From: Ancrocorticia sp.
Lineage (GTDB): Bacteria > Actinomycetota > Actinomycetes > Actinomycetales > Actinomycetaceae
NCBI GenBank assembly: GCA_022648165.1
Contig: JALCLX010000011.1
Coordinates: 1-60,711, forward strand
Direction: 5' to 3'
Length of the DNA stretch: 60,711 bases
The notes beneath the pieces were generated by a model. That model was not told where the DNA came from and ran no database searches. It worked only from the letters and a program-made list of their open reading frames with translations. Below are positions 37,211 through 45,057 of the stretch, in pieces (the stretch's first letter is position 1; each line of letters begins with the position of its first letter). The translations under genes were made by a program, and so were the position numbers.

Positions 37211-37248
37211 GACTCAAGTGGCGCGCAGGTAGCTGACTCAAGTGGCGC
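37211..37248. repeat. 14-bp direct repeat, 24-bp spacing, between HdeD and tadA genes
   Basis: GACTCAAGTGGCGC occurs at 37211-37224 and again at 37235-37248. It ends 22 bases before the tadA start and may be a regulatory or duplication remnant. Confidence 0.6.
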
Positions 37249-37270
37249 AGAACTGTGACACACTAGCGGC

Positions 37271-37729
37271 ATGCAAGAAAATGAGCAGGTCTGGATACGC
37301 CGGGCACTCATCGCGGCGGAACACGCTGGTAGTAGAGGAGACGTTCCTGTTGGCGCCGTCGTCGTACACGACAATACGATGCAGCTTGCCGGCGTGGGAT
37401 GGAATATGCGCGAAGCGGCGCAGGATCCCACCGGGCATGCAGAGATCATGGCATTGCGCGATGCTGCGAGGACGCTTGGGCGATGGCGGCTGGACGATTG
37501 CACGTTGTATGTGACGCTTGAACCCTGCACGATGTGTGCCGGTGCGATAGTTGCAGCCCGGATCCGGCGCCTTGTGTTCGGCGCATGGGATCCGAAGGCA
37601 GGAGCAGCTGGATCCATACGCGACGTGGTACGCGATGCCAGGGTGAACCACCAAGTGGAAGTAATCGGCGGTGTGTGCGAGGCCGAGTGCTCGCGGAAGC
37701 TCCTCGAATTCTTTGCGGAGCAGCGCTAG
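37271..37729 (+). CDS. tadA: tRNA adenosine(34) deaminase TadA
   Basis: 152-aa zinc deaminase that makes inosine at the wobble position of tRNA-Arg(ACG). Zinc/catalytic motifs are HAEIMAL (His, catalytic Glu) and EPCTMCAGAI (two Cys), and the C-terminal FFAEQR helix is typical. Length matches bacterial TadA. The start follows CACACT by six bases (37259-37264), the same variant box as at ilvA, without a ribosome site, so a leaderless start is likely. A tRNA-Ser gene follows 107 nt downstream. Related cytosine/guanine deaminases are less likely given the motif spacing. Confidence 0.9.
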   Translation: MQENEQVWIRRALIAAEHAGSRGDVPVGAVVVHDNTMQLAGVGWNMREAAQDPTGHAEIMALRDAARTLGRWRLDDCTLYVTLEPCTMCAGAIVAARIRRLVFGAWDPKAGAAGSIRDVVRDARVNHQVEVIGGVCEAECSRKLLEFFAEQR

Positions 37730-37836
37730 CGGGCTGAAGCATTGCGTCTTTACCCAATTCCGTCATAAGCCCAATCCCTTCATGAGATTGAGCACTCAAT
37801 TCGCCAACGCAGTGGCGATTCTGTACGATTATCCGC

Positions 37837-37923
37837 GGTAGCGTGTCCGAGCGGCCGAAGGTGCAGCACTCGAAATGCTGTGTGGTGTCACAGCCACCGC
37901 GGGTTCAAATCCCGCCGCTACCG
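37837..37923 (+). tRNA. tRNA-Ser (anticodon CGA)
   Basis: 87-nt class II tRNA. The acceptor stem pairs 37837-37843 (GGTAGCG) with 37916-37922 (CGCTACC). The anticodon stem CAGCA/TGCTG encloses loop CTCGAAA with anticodon CGA at 37871-37873; a long variable arm follows, then the T arm GGGTTCAAATCCC. CCA is not encoded. It reads UCG codons. The 3' 19 bases overlap, on the opposite strand, the end of the 782-aa membrane protein gene. A terminator follows at 37932. Confidence 0.97.
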
Positions 37924-40253
37924 CTGTCAAGCCCCGGAACCCTTGAGATTCCGGGGTTTTTCGTTGGAATTTCCACCATGATGAGCCACAGCGGCAGTGC
38001 AACAATTAATCCCACGGCCGGTACAACGATTCCCGAATCATTGATGAAGAACCCAATTGCCAGGGCGGCCACCAGCGAGATCACACTGTTGCGTAAAACG
38101 GCGTCTCTGTGCCATATGTCGGCCAGGCCGTGGCTCGTGTGCCGGTGGGTCAGCAAGCGCGCATACCGGCCCCACAGCACGGCAACCGTGATGGTGATCA
38201 CGGCAAGAATCACGGCAACAACAAACCACGGGAGGCCAAAGAAAGACTGCGAAAGTTTGCGGGTGATCACGTTCATGCCTCCGCCGTTTAAGAGGCTTTG
38301 AATGAAGCGCCCAAGATGTGACCGGTCTTGGGCAGGCTTGAGGTAGTCCAAAACCGCGAATCCCAGGGATACCAAGATTGACGCGAAAAGAATTCCAAGT
38401 ACTCGCATTCGCGTGAGCGGGAAACGCATCATGAGCACCGCAAGGAAGCCAAAACCGACGATGAGTGCGGGTGGGCCCCCGAAATCGGCACCGAAGCGTG
38501 CAGATCCGTCAACGTATACGGCAACAATGCCAACAAGTAGCACGGCGGCTGTGGCAAAGCGGGGCCCGCGGCGGCGTGCAATCCGTTCGCCGCCGCTCGC
38601 CGAAACTAGCAAGAGCCCCGCAGCGAAAACGGCAAATGTGGCGTTGTTGAGCCCATAAAAACGTCCGCCCACCTGCGGTTGCGTTCCCAGAAGAGAGGCG
38701 AGTTGAAGTGGGTACTGCGGGATCACGGAATCGAGGAGGACGTCAAGCAGTAGTGTCCCGGCACTGATCCCTCCCACGATGAGCGCAGGCGTGTGCGCCG
38801 GATCGCGCCAGCCCTTTCGTGTAGCCAACCACGCAATCATCGCAGCGATCAGCATGATGCCGCCGAAAACTCCCAGGCCGGGATTGTTGAACTGCCACCA
38901 TGGCACCAGGTTGATGAGCAGCGAGGATACGGGCAATGCGGCAACCCATGCGCAAAACTGTGGGAAGCTGTCAGCGCGCCGCGTAGTTTTCTTGCCCGAA
39001 TGGCGCACGATCCCCATCACGGCTACTGCCACGGCTGCGGCGATCATTGCGATGTAGAAAGGTCCGACGAGTGGGCGTACTGCTTGCGATCTGCGCTGAT
39101 CATCCACCAGCCTTTGGATCAGAGACGTTCCACTCGTCGCAGAGCCGCCAGGTTCGATAGTTGAACCTACCAAGTCGTCTTGATCCGCGGTGGCATCCGT
39201 TGCAGTGAGGAGTGTTGGCGTGATATCGGTCAACTGGACTAGCCCGAGTTGCCGTGTTGCTTCCGACGTCGCAAGCGTGGATTGTGCCTGATCGCCTGAA
39301 CCGGACAGAGTGGTTGCGTCCGCTCTTGATTCCGAGAAAAACCCCAATTGCGCGGTCTCAGTTTGGCTATCGCCCACCGATGTTGCGATCACGGTGGCAT
39401 TCGGCGTAGTTTCCTGGATTGATTCCAACAGCTTTCCGAAACGTTCGTCGAGTGCCGTGATCTGTTGCCGCACCGATTGTGGTGATTCAGGTGCAGCCTG
39501 GAATGCCGAACGCAACTTGTCCCAAATTCCCACGTGAGCGACGCCGTCGTCCACTGAGGTCAGGAGTGCATCCGGGTAACGCACGGATCCGAGATCGACG
39601 ACGACAAGGCTGCGCCCGCTCGCTTGATTCCGGTAGGCATCGGCAGCGGCGGAGATCCCAGTGTCTGTAGTGCTTGTGGACGAGAGTGTGGTGGATCCGG
39701 GGAGCGCGGGCACGTCCGCGTATTGGGCGTTGAGCGTCCCGTGTGAGTTTGAGAGCGCGAGTGCCGCACCAGGCCCAATAGCGAGCAGCGATGTGCCGGC
39801 GAGAGAGTCACCTAGTAATCCCAAATGCGGTGAGTAAGAATTGTGCTCATTCATCGTTTCAAAGCGGTCCCATAGCGGGATCGTGTAGGAACCGGTGGTC
39901 GCCTGAGGGCTCTCAATGATGCGGCAATCTGCAGCTGAATCCACAACGCGCTGGCCCGCACTGATTGTGAGCCAGCCTTCGCTTGGGCACGTGGTTTCGC
40001 CCACCGTTCGCACTACAATATTGGCCCCGGCGGCATGCTGAACAAATGCGTAGAGGTGAGGAGTTGCCTCTTCAGAGATGTCGTCCCACAGTAGACCAGA
40101 GAATCCGACCACCACAATAGGCGCTTCGGTGCTTGTAGTTGATTGCCCGGATTGATTTTGTGCGGCGGATGCGCTGGGGATTAGCGCACAGCACAGCCAC
40201 AGACACGTGAAGAAGGAGGCTATGAGCCTTCGATGTGCCGTGTGACTGGTCAT
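37905..40253 (-). CDS. Exported polytopic membrane protein with alkaline-phosphatase-like domain
   Basis: 782-aa protein. Residues 1-30 form a signal peptide (RLIASFFTCLWLCCALIPSA, then SAA). An external domain of about 350 residues follows: PIVVVGFSGLLWDDISEEAT, TPHLYAFVQHA, ETTCPSEGWLTISAGQR, ATVIATSVGD and LVQLTDITPTLL are reminiscent of the alkaline phosphatase/phosphoglyceromutase superfamily. About ten membrane helices fill residues 400-770. It may be a cell-surface phosphotransferase or hydrolase, but metal ligands were not all identified. ATG 40253 follows TAGTCT by six bases. Its last codons are antisense to tRNA-Ser and contain that tRNA's terminator. Confidence 0.75.
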   Translation of the reverse strand: MTSHTAHRRLIASFFTCLWLCCALIPSASAAQNQSGQSTTSTEAPIVVVGFSGLLWDDISEEATPHLYAFVQHAAGANIVVRTVGETTCPSEGWLTISAGQRVVDSAADCRIIESPQATTGSYTIPLWDRFETMNEHNSYSPHLGLLGDSLAGTSLLAIGPGAALALSNSHGTLNAQYADVPALPGSTTLSSTSTTDTGISAAADAYRNQASGRSLVVVDLGSVRYPDALLTSVDDGVAHVGIWDKLRSAFQAAPESPQSVRQQITALDERFGKLLESIQETTPNATVIATSVGDSQTETAQLGFFSESRADATTLSGSGDQAQSTLATSEATRQLGLVQLTDITPTLLTATDATADQDDLVGSTIEPGGSATSGTSLIQRLVDDQRRSQAVRPLVGPFYIAMIAAAVAVAVMGIVRHSGKKTTRRADSFPQFCAWVAALPVSSLLINLVPWWQFNNPGLGVFGGIMLIAAMIAWLATRKGWRDPAHTPALIVGGISAGTLLLDVLLDSVIPQYPLQLASLLGTQPQVGGRFYGLNNATFAVFAAGLLLVSASGGERIARRRGPRFATAAVLLVGIVAVYVDGSARFGADFGGPPALIVGFGFLAVLMMRFPLTRMRVLGILFASILVSLGFAVLDYLKPAQDRSHLGRFIQSLLNGGGMNVITRKLSQSFFGLPWFVVAVILAVITITVAVLWGRYARLLTHRHTSHGLADIWHRDAVLRNSVISLVAALAIGFFINDSGIVVPAVGLIVALPLWLIMVEIPTKNPGISRVPGLDSGSGGI
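37932..37961 (+). terminator. Rho-independent terminator of tRNA-Ser, inside the convergent gene
   Basis: CCCCGGAA (37932-37939) pairs with TTCCGGGG (37949-37956) around a 9-nt loop, followed by TTTTT. It lies 8 nt past the tRNA and within the last 20 codons of the leftward membrane-protein gene. Confidence 0.9.
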
Positions 40254-40259
40254 AACATC

Positions 40260-40265
40260 AGACTA
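40260..40265 (-). promoter_or_regulatory. -10 box TAGTCT, leaderless start for 782-aa membrane protein
   Basis: TAGTCT ends six bases before ATG 40253; no ribosome site. Confidence 0.5.
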
Positions 40266-40380
40266 CCGCCCGGAGGTGAGCTGAACGTGTACACTCAATT
40301 TGCGGTAAAGCGTGGTGCCAATCTAGTTGCCTAGCCGTTTGTGTACATCGTTGAAACCCGGGGTAGGGGAGTGTGTTCGC

Positions 40381-41403
40381 TTGGGCAAACGTGTGACAGC
40401 TGCGGACGTGGCGAGGTCTTTGGGGGTATCCCGTGCAACCGTGGGCTTTGTGCTCAATAACACTCCTGGCCAGAGCATCTCGGCCGCCACAAGAGAGCGC
40501 GTTATTGCTGAAGCGAGGCGCCTGGGCTACAGACCGCACAAGGCAGCGCAAGCTTTGGCGCGCGGGCAGAGCAATATCGTATTGCTGGTTCTTCCCGATT
40601 GGCCCATCGACTTCAACATGCGCGTGAATATCGATGAGGCGGGTTCGATCTTGGATCAGGCTGGCCTGTCACTTGTGACGATGACGCGCCGGCCCCAGAT
40701 GAAAGCGCGCCCGTTGTGGGAAACATTGAGCCCCGACGTGGTGATGAGCATGGTTCCGCTCACGCCGGACGAGATCTCAGACATTCGGGCTTGTGGCGTT
40801 CGCAAAGTAATTTCGGGTGCGCCTGGAGACGATTCAGACGAAGTGCCGCGGATGAGTTTCACTGAGGGGCCGCACGTTCAGGTTGAGGCACTGATCAACC
40901 GAGGCGTTGATCGGTTACTCTTCGCGGATACGTCTGATACTCGTCTCTACGATTTGGCAACGGCGAGGTACGAGATGGCACGGCAGGTATGTGCTGAACG
41001 AACTGGCCTGGATTTGGAAAGGGCCGTGGTTACTGCAGAGAATGCCCGCGATTTGGTGGCACGATGGCGCAGTGAGGGGATTCGCGGAGTTGTGGCGTAC
41101 AACGATGAAACTGCTGCCGAAGTAGTAGGAGCAGCCATTCGTTTGGGCGTGCGCATACCGCAGGAACTTTCCGTGGTAGGACATGATGACGCACCAATCG
41201 CTTCGCTAATGGTGCCGAGCATAACCACAGTTCGAGTGGATAATGTGGGCATAGGGCGCTATATGGGCGAACTCGCAAAGTTTGCCTACGCAGATGACGG
41301 AGACCCGCGGGATATACAGCAACCTGCTACACAGGTTTCTCTGATCGAAAGGGAAACTTTGGCTCCGGCGCCAACCCCGGATGCTGCCAACAATCCATCC
41401 TAG
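40381..41403 (+). CDS. LacI-family transcriptional regulator
   Basis: 340-aa repressor. The N-terminal helix-turn-helix and hinge (VTAADVARSLGVSRATVGFVLNN, then RERVIAEARRLGYRPHKAAQALARG) are typical. The sugar-binding core follows: GVVAYNDETAAEVVGAAIRLG and ELSVVGHDDAPIASLMVPSITTVRVD. A TTG start at 40381 is chosen because GGGGAG lies nine bases upstream and the HTH then begins at residue 4; GTG 40393 is an alternative. It is convergent with the DUF1593 gene and their TAG stops share one CTAG. It may control that gene, whose upstream region carries a duplicated imperfect palindrome. Confidence 0.9.
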   Translation: MGKRVTAADVARSLGVSRATVGFVLNNTPGQSISAATRERVIAEARRLGYRPHKAAQALARGQSNIVLLVLPDWPIDFNMRVNIDEAGSILDQAGLSLVTMTRRPQMKARPLWETLSPDVVMSMVPLTPDEISDIRACGVRKVISGAPGDDSDEVPRMSFTEGPHVQVEALINRGVDRLLFADTSDTRLYDLATARYEMARQVCAERTGLDLERAVVTAENARDLVARWRSEGIRGVVAYNDETAAEVVGAAIRLGVRIPQELSVVGHDDAPIASLMVPSITTVRVDNVGIGRYMGELAKFAYADDGDPRDIQQPATQVSLIERETLAPAPTPDAANNPS

Positions 41404-42797
41404 ATGGCATGTGCCGCCAGGATGAACCGCCCATACCGGGTGAGGCGCGGTGTGCCATTATCGGCCACCTCAACGATCACATGGAGAGTTCCAGGCTGGG
41501 ACAGGGCGTCAAGATGCACTGTGGCGGTTGGGGCGAAGGCGCCGTCGATGTGAATGTCACACCCTGAAGCAGTTCCGGCTTCCGGATACACAAACCACCG
41601 GAAAGACAGTTCGTCTCCGTCTGGGTCGGCACTGTGTGCCGCGCTTAAGGTTACTGAATCTCCCGGGTGGAGCGTGGAAGAGCCGCTCGCCATGAGGTTC
41701 ACGATGGGCGGATGATTTGCGGCGCCGTATGTGGCGGCCGTTGTCCATTGCATTCGTGCAGCGAAGTCGTTCTGCATCGCCTCACGCCAGCGCCAAATTG
41801 TGGCTTGAGGGCTTGTATGAGTGCGTCCGTCGATTCCATGAACCGTGTCGGCGCAGCCTATCCAGAGGGGATACTTTTCTTGTTCACGCCCGGCGCGATG
41901 CTTCGGAAAACCGAAAGCATACCGGCCTCCCCATCCTCCCCAATCGGGGTGCTCCGGGTCGCTGAGGCCGTTGGGAATGAGATTCAAATAGGAGGGAGTA
42001 TCGCCTTCCATAATGAATAGGTGGATAGGGTATTTCTTTCCATACGGTCTGTGATTGCGGATATTCTTCAGAAGCCAGCGGCGGGAAACCAGATCGCGTG
42101 GAGCTCCTAGGAAGCCTCCGCCACTGATGCCGTCCTCACTTCCGTGAGTGAATGTATCCGCAGAAATTCCTGGCCATGTGGCGTACTTGTAATCGTTACC
42201 GCCTTCGGGGCTGGAAGGCGCTCCGATGAAGAATATGCGGTCACCGTGGCGCTTTCGTATCCATGCCACTGCGTGATCCTGATCTGATATGGCGTGAATG
42301 CGGACCTTCGCAAGTATGTGGTTGAAATCGGCTTCCGGATACTGCGTCTCCGCCTGCCATAGGGCCTGGGCCAGCGTATTTCCTCCGCCCCACAGCGCAA
42401 ACCACAGTGGTCTGGTTTCGTTGCGCGTCAGGGCATCCAGAATGATACGGACACCGGTCACGCCGGTGAAGCGTTCCTCATTGAAACCATTTCCGGCTGC
42501 GGCACCATATTCGGTGATACCGCTTGCCGCGATGGAATGGAGGTAGGACGGGGAGGGATACCCGATTGCGTGGACGTTGAGACGGGAAACAATCTGGCCA
42601 TATGTTGCAATCACTGAGTGGATGATACGAAGATCCCTGGCGGTGGATTTCTTGTGCCAACATGACGTGCAGGCGATGAGCCCTTCAATGTCAATCTCGT
42701 TGGAGTAAAGAAGCAATCGGACGAGCGACTGGATATCATCCACCTCACGGCCGTGATTGATGTCCGTGAGTACTATGAGGCGAGTTCTTATTGGCAC
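41400..42797 (-). CDS. DUF1593 nucleoside-hydrolase-like protein
   Basis: 465-aa protein. The N-terminal two-thirds resembles inosine/uridine-preferring nucleoside hydrolases in fold: TRLIVLTDINHGREVDDIQSLV holds the Asp cluster, followed by IIHSVIATYGQI, LWFALWGGGNTLAQAL and RIFFIGAPSSPEGG. A C-terminal Ig/PKD-like module (PPIVNLMASGSSTLHPGDSV, SADPDGDELSFRWFVYPEAG) is typical of DUF1593. Homologues are often secreted glycan-active proteins, but no signal peptide is seen here. GTG 42797 is chosen because it precedes the conserved core; the 91-residue extension runs through a tandem repeat and promoter-like region. Confidence 0.75.
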   Translation of the reverse strand: MPIRTRLIVLTDINHGREVDDIQSLVRLLLYSNEIDIEGLIACTSCWHKKSTARDLRIIHSVIATYGQIVSRLNVHAIGYPSPSYLHSIAASGITEYGAAAGNGFNEERFTGVTGVRIILDALTRNETRPLWFALWGGGNTLAQALWQAETQYPEADFNHILAKVRIHAISDQDHAVAWIRKRHGDRIFFIGAPSSPEGGNDYKYATWPGISADTFTHGSEDGISGGGFLGAPRDLVSRRWLLKNIRNHRPYGKKYPIHLFIMEGDTPSYLNLIPNGLSDPEHPDWGGWGGRYAFGFPKHRAGREQEKYPLWIGCADTVHGIDGRTHTSPQATIWRWREAMQNDFAARMQWTTAATYGAANHPPIVNLMASGSSTLHPGDSVTLSAAHSADPDGDELSFRWFVYPEAGTASGCDIHIDGAFAPTATVHLDALSQPGTLHVIVEVADNGTPRLTRYGRFILAAHAI

Positions 42798-42859
42798 GTA
42801 TTTTCTTTCGCTGAGGCCCGCGGCATGTGGTATGCAACGAAGATACGTCCCAACGCTAG

Positions 42860-42909
42860 CGCGCACAAGTATACGTGCGGTGGACGCGCACAAGTATACG
42901 TGCGGTGGA
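42860..42909. repeat. Perfect 25-bp tandem duplication upstream of DUF1593 gene
   Basis: Two identical 25-bp copies abut (42860-42884 and 42885-42909). Each contains the imperfect palindrome CGCAC-N8-GTGCG and, read leftward, a TATACT -10-like box (42868-42873 and 42893-42898). It sits 63-112 bp upstream of GTG 42797 and about 130 bp from the divergent acyl-CoA dehydrogenase gene. It could be a doubled promoter or operator. Confidence 0.85.
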
Positions 42910-43039
42910 ATGGTATGCCGGGCGGATCGATTGCAGTGGTCTGCCAGGCGTTCTGGGACACATAACGTTGCGGTGCCTGCAGCCGTTTCGTTAAGTTTGG
43001 AGGGACGAAAGGCCCAAATCCAATGTTGAGGAGAAATAC

Positions 43040-44188
43040 GTGGCTTTCCTGAGTGACGAACTGTTAGCAACCATTCATGGACGGGCAGCCGAGATCGACG
43101 CGCAGAACCGTTTTCCGTTCGAGGATCTGGCAGACTTGAAGGAGGCGGGCTACTTCAGTGCTTTCGTACCGCGCGAATATGGCGGCGGTGGCCTCAGCCT
43201 GGAGGAGATCGCCGCGGAGCAAACGCGTTTAGCAAAAGCAGCGCCCGGGACGGCCCTGGGTATCAATATGCATCAGATCATCGTGGGCTTGGGCGCCTAC
43301 TTGGTGGCGCATGGCAATCCGCGCGGCGAATTGATTTTGCACAGCGCAGTGGCGGGCGAGCTCTTCGGTTTCGGCATTTCCGAACCTGGCAATGACTTGG
43401 TGTTGTTCGGTTCTATCTCAGAAGCTATTCCCGATGGTAATGGGGGATATTCGTTCAATGGTGTAAAGATTTTCAATTCGCTGGCACCGGCCTGGACGCG
43501 GCTGTTGACGTTTGGGCGTGACGATTCTGGCGACGACGGCCCCCATTCAGTCTTCGCGATTCTGGATCGTGCCGATGGGGGCTTTGAATTCAAAGACGAT
43601 TGGGACACAGTGGGTATGCGGGCGACTCAATCGCAGACACTGCTCCTCAAGGGAGCTCACGCTCCCGAGGCGCAGATTCTCACCCGCACTATTCCAGGAC
43701 CGTCCAAGGATCCGGTGGTGTTTGGCATCTTCTCCCATTTTGAGATTCTGCTTGCAGCTACCTATGCGGGCGTGGGAGAGCGTGCGGTGGAGATCGCTGT
43801 GGAGCACGTCAAAACGCGCAAATCGGTGAAGAACAACACGGTGTACGCGAATGATCCCGATATCCGGTGGCGCATAGCAGAAGCGGCGTTGATCATGAAC
43901 AGCGTAGGGCCGCAGATACGTGAGCTTGCGCGCGACGTGGATAACGGTGTTGATCGCGGCTCTGCCTGGATGCCGCAGCTTTCCGCAGTGAAGAACGCAG
44001 CGGCGGAAGCCTCCCTTCGTGCCGTTGAGCAGGCAATTCGTGCATGTGGGGGTTCCTCCTATTTCAACCGGAATGAACTTTCGCGTTTGTATCGCGACGT
44101 CGTCGCCGGGATTTTCCAGCCGTCTGACCAAGAATCGCTCCACGGAGCATGGGCGAATCTGCTCCTTGGCCCAGTGCGCGATGCCTGA
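43040..44188 (+). CDS. Acyl-CoA dehydrogenase family protein
   Basis: 382-aa flavoprotein. N-terminal helical domain with LKEAGYFSAFVPREYGGGGLSLEEI, middle beta domain (FGFGISEPGNDLVLFG, GGYSFNGVKIFNSLAPAWTRLLTFG, GMRATQSQTLLLKGAHAP) and C-terminal helical domain ending ACGGSSYFNRNELSRLYRDVVAGIFQPSDQ. Pattern and end resemble the acyl-CoA_dh_2 branch, which includes DszC- and NcnH-like monooxygenases, so oxygenase activity is as likely as fatty-acid oxidation. GAGGAGAAATAC precedes GTG 43040. No other beta-oxidation genes are near; the divergent neighbour is the DUF1593 gene. Confidence 0.82.
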   Translation: MAFLSDELLATIHGRAAEIDAQNRFPFEDLADLKEAGYFSAFVPREYGGGGLSLEEIAAEQTRLAKAAPGTALGINMHQIIVGLGAYLVAHGNPRGELILHSAVAGELFGFGISEPGNDLVLFGSISEAIPDGNGGYSFNGVKIFNSLAPAWTRLLTFGRDDSGDDGPHSVFAILDRADGGFEFKDDWDTVGMRATQSQTLLLKGAHAPEAQILTRTIPGPSKDPVVFGIFSHFEILLAATYAGVGERAVEIAVEHVKTRKSVKNNTVYANDPDIRWRIAEAALIMNSVGPQIRELARDVDNGVDRGSAWMPQLSAVKNAAAEASLRAVEQAIRACGGSSYFNRNELSRLYRDVVAGIFQPSDQESLHGAWANLLLGPVRDA

Positions 44189-44353
44189 AACGCATCCAGC
44201 GTGAGCGAGTGTAGCTGGTAGGCAACGATACGTAGCACGCGTGCGTTGGATGGTGTGGCTTCCTTCCCTTTACGGTAGTGCCTGAGACCGGCGGTGTACT
44301 ACGTGCACTGTGGATGAAACGTGGCCAGATGTGGAGGATGGGACGGTGATACC

Positions 44354-44928
44354 GTGACGTGCGGTGAACGTATTCGAAAAGCTCGGATTGATGCGGGATT
44401 GACTCAGGCTGAACTCGCTGCGCGCTTGTGCGTGTCGCGTTAGGCGGTCACAAAATGGAGGCCGGCCGTGGGATCCCTGATATAGAGAATTTGAAAGCAC
44501 TGGCAGATGCTTTGGGCGTGAGTGTGGATTACCTTTTGGGTGCGGCCGAAGCGCGCGAGGGGCGCAGCACGATACGAATGCCGCTTCCAGCAGTGCCAAC
44601 GGATGCTGGTGCCGGGCAACACGCTGTGATCGCACATGCTTTCCCGAACGCGCAGCAGATATTCCCGTTGATGCGCGTTAACAATCGGGTCCAAGAAATA
44701 TGGGAATGGGTGCTAGCGTTCGTATGTGATGCGCCGTTTGGCGTCTTTCAACTGGGCGGGGAACTGCGTGATAGGGCCGTGTTCTATTTGGTTGAGGAGC
44801 CAAACAGACAACTGCTCGCCCGCCTGGGCAATGAACTGATTGAAGCGCATGAAGTGGCCGTGACAGGCAAGCGTTTCACCCGGTACCGCCGCCGTCCTGC
44901 GCTCAAGACGAGCAGCAGTTCGATGTGA
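44354..44928 (+). pseudogene. XRE-family regulator, broken by a stop and a frameshift
   Basis: GTG 44354 opens a typical XRE helix-turn-helix, CGERIRKARIDAGLTQAELA then ARLCVSR, but codon 30 is TAG (44441-44443) where the family usually has Gln. About 15 bases later (44456-44460) one G is missing, and the HTH continues in another frame as EAGRGIPDIENLKALADALG and VSVDYLLGAAEA, then about 110 residues of C-terminal domain to 44928. Restoring CAG and one G rebuilds a continuous regulator of about 191 aa. A residual protein from ATG 44455 would lack half the HTH. A hairpin follows at 44937. Confidence 0.85.
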
Positions 44929-44936
44929 ATGGAGGA

Positions 44937-44963
44937 GCGGGGTTGATGCTGATTCAACCCCGC
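44937..44963. terminator. Hairpin between XRE pseudogene and pepC
   Basis: GCGGGGTTGA (44937-44946) pairs perfectly with TCAACCCCGC (44954-44963) around a 7-nt loop. It lies between convergent genes and probably stops both. Confidence 0.6.
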
Positions 44964-45057
44964 CCCTCTTGCCGCCTGCGGCGCACGGTTACAGCGGCCT
45001 GCGGTTACAACCGATCTTGGTTTGGCGCCGTCGATTTGGCGATGCCGCGCTGCCGAT

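Noticed and set aside
37837-37923. tRNA-Ser as an integration (att) site of a mobile element
   Set aside because: No integrase, no repeated tRNA 3' end and no mobile genes follow; the downstream gene is a chromosomal-type membrane protein.
42860-42909. CRISPR array
   Set aside because: Only two directly abutting copies, no spacers and no cas genes.
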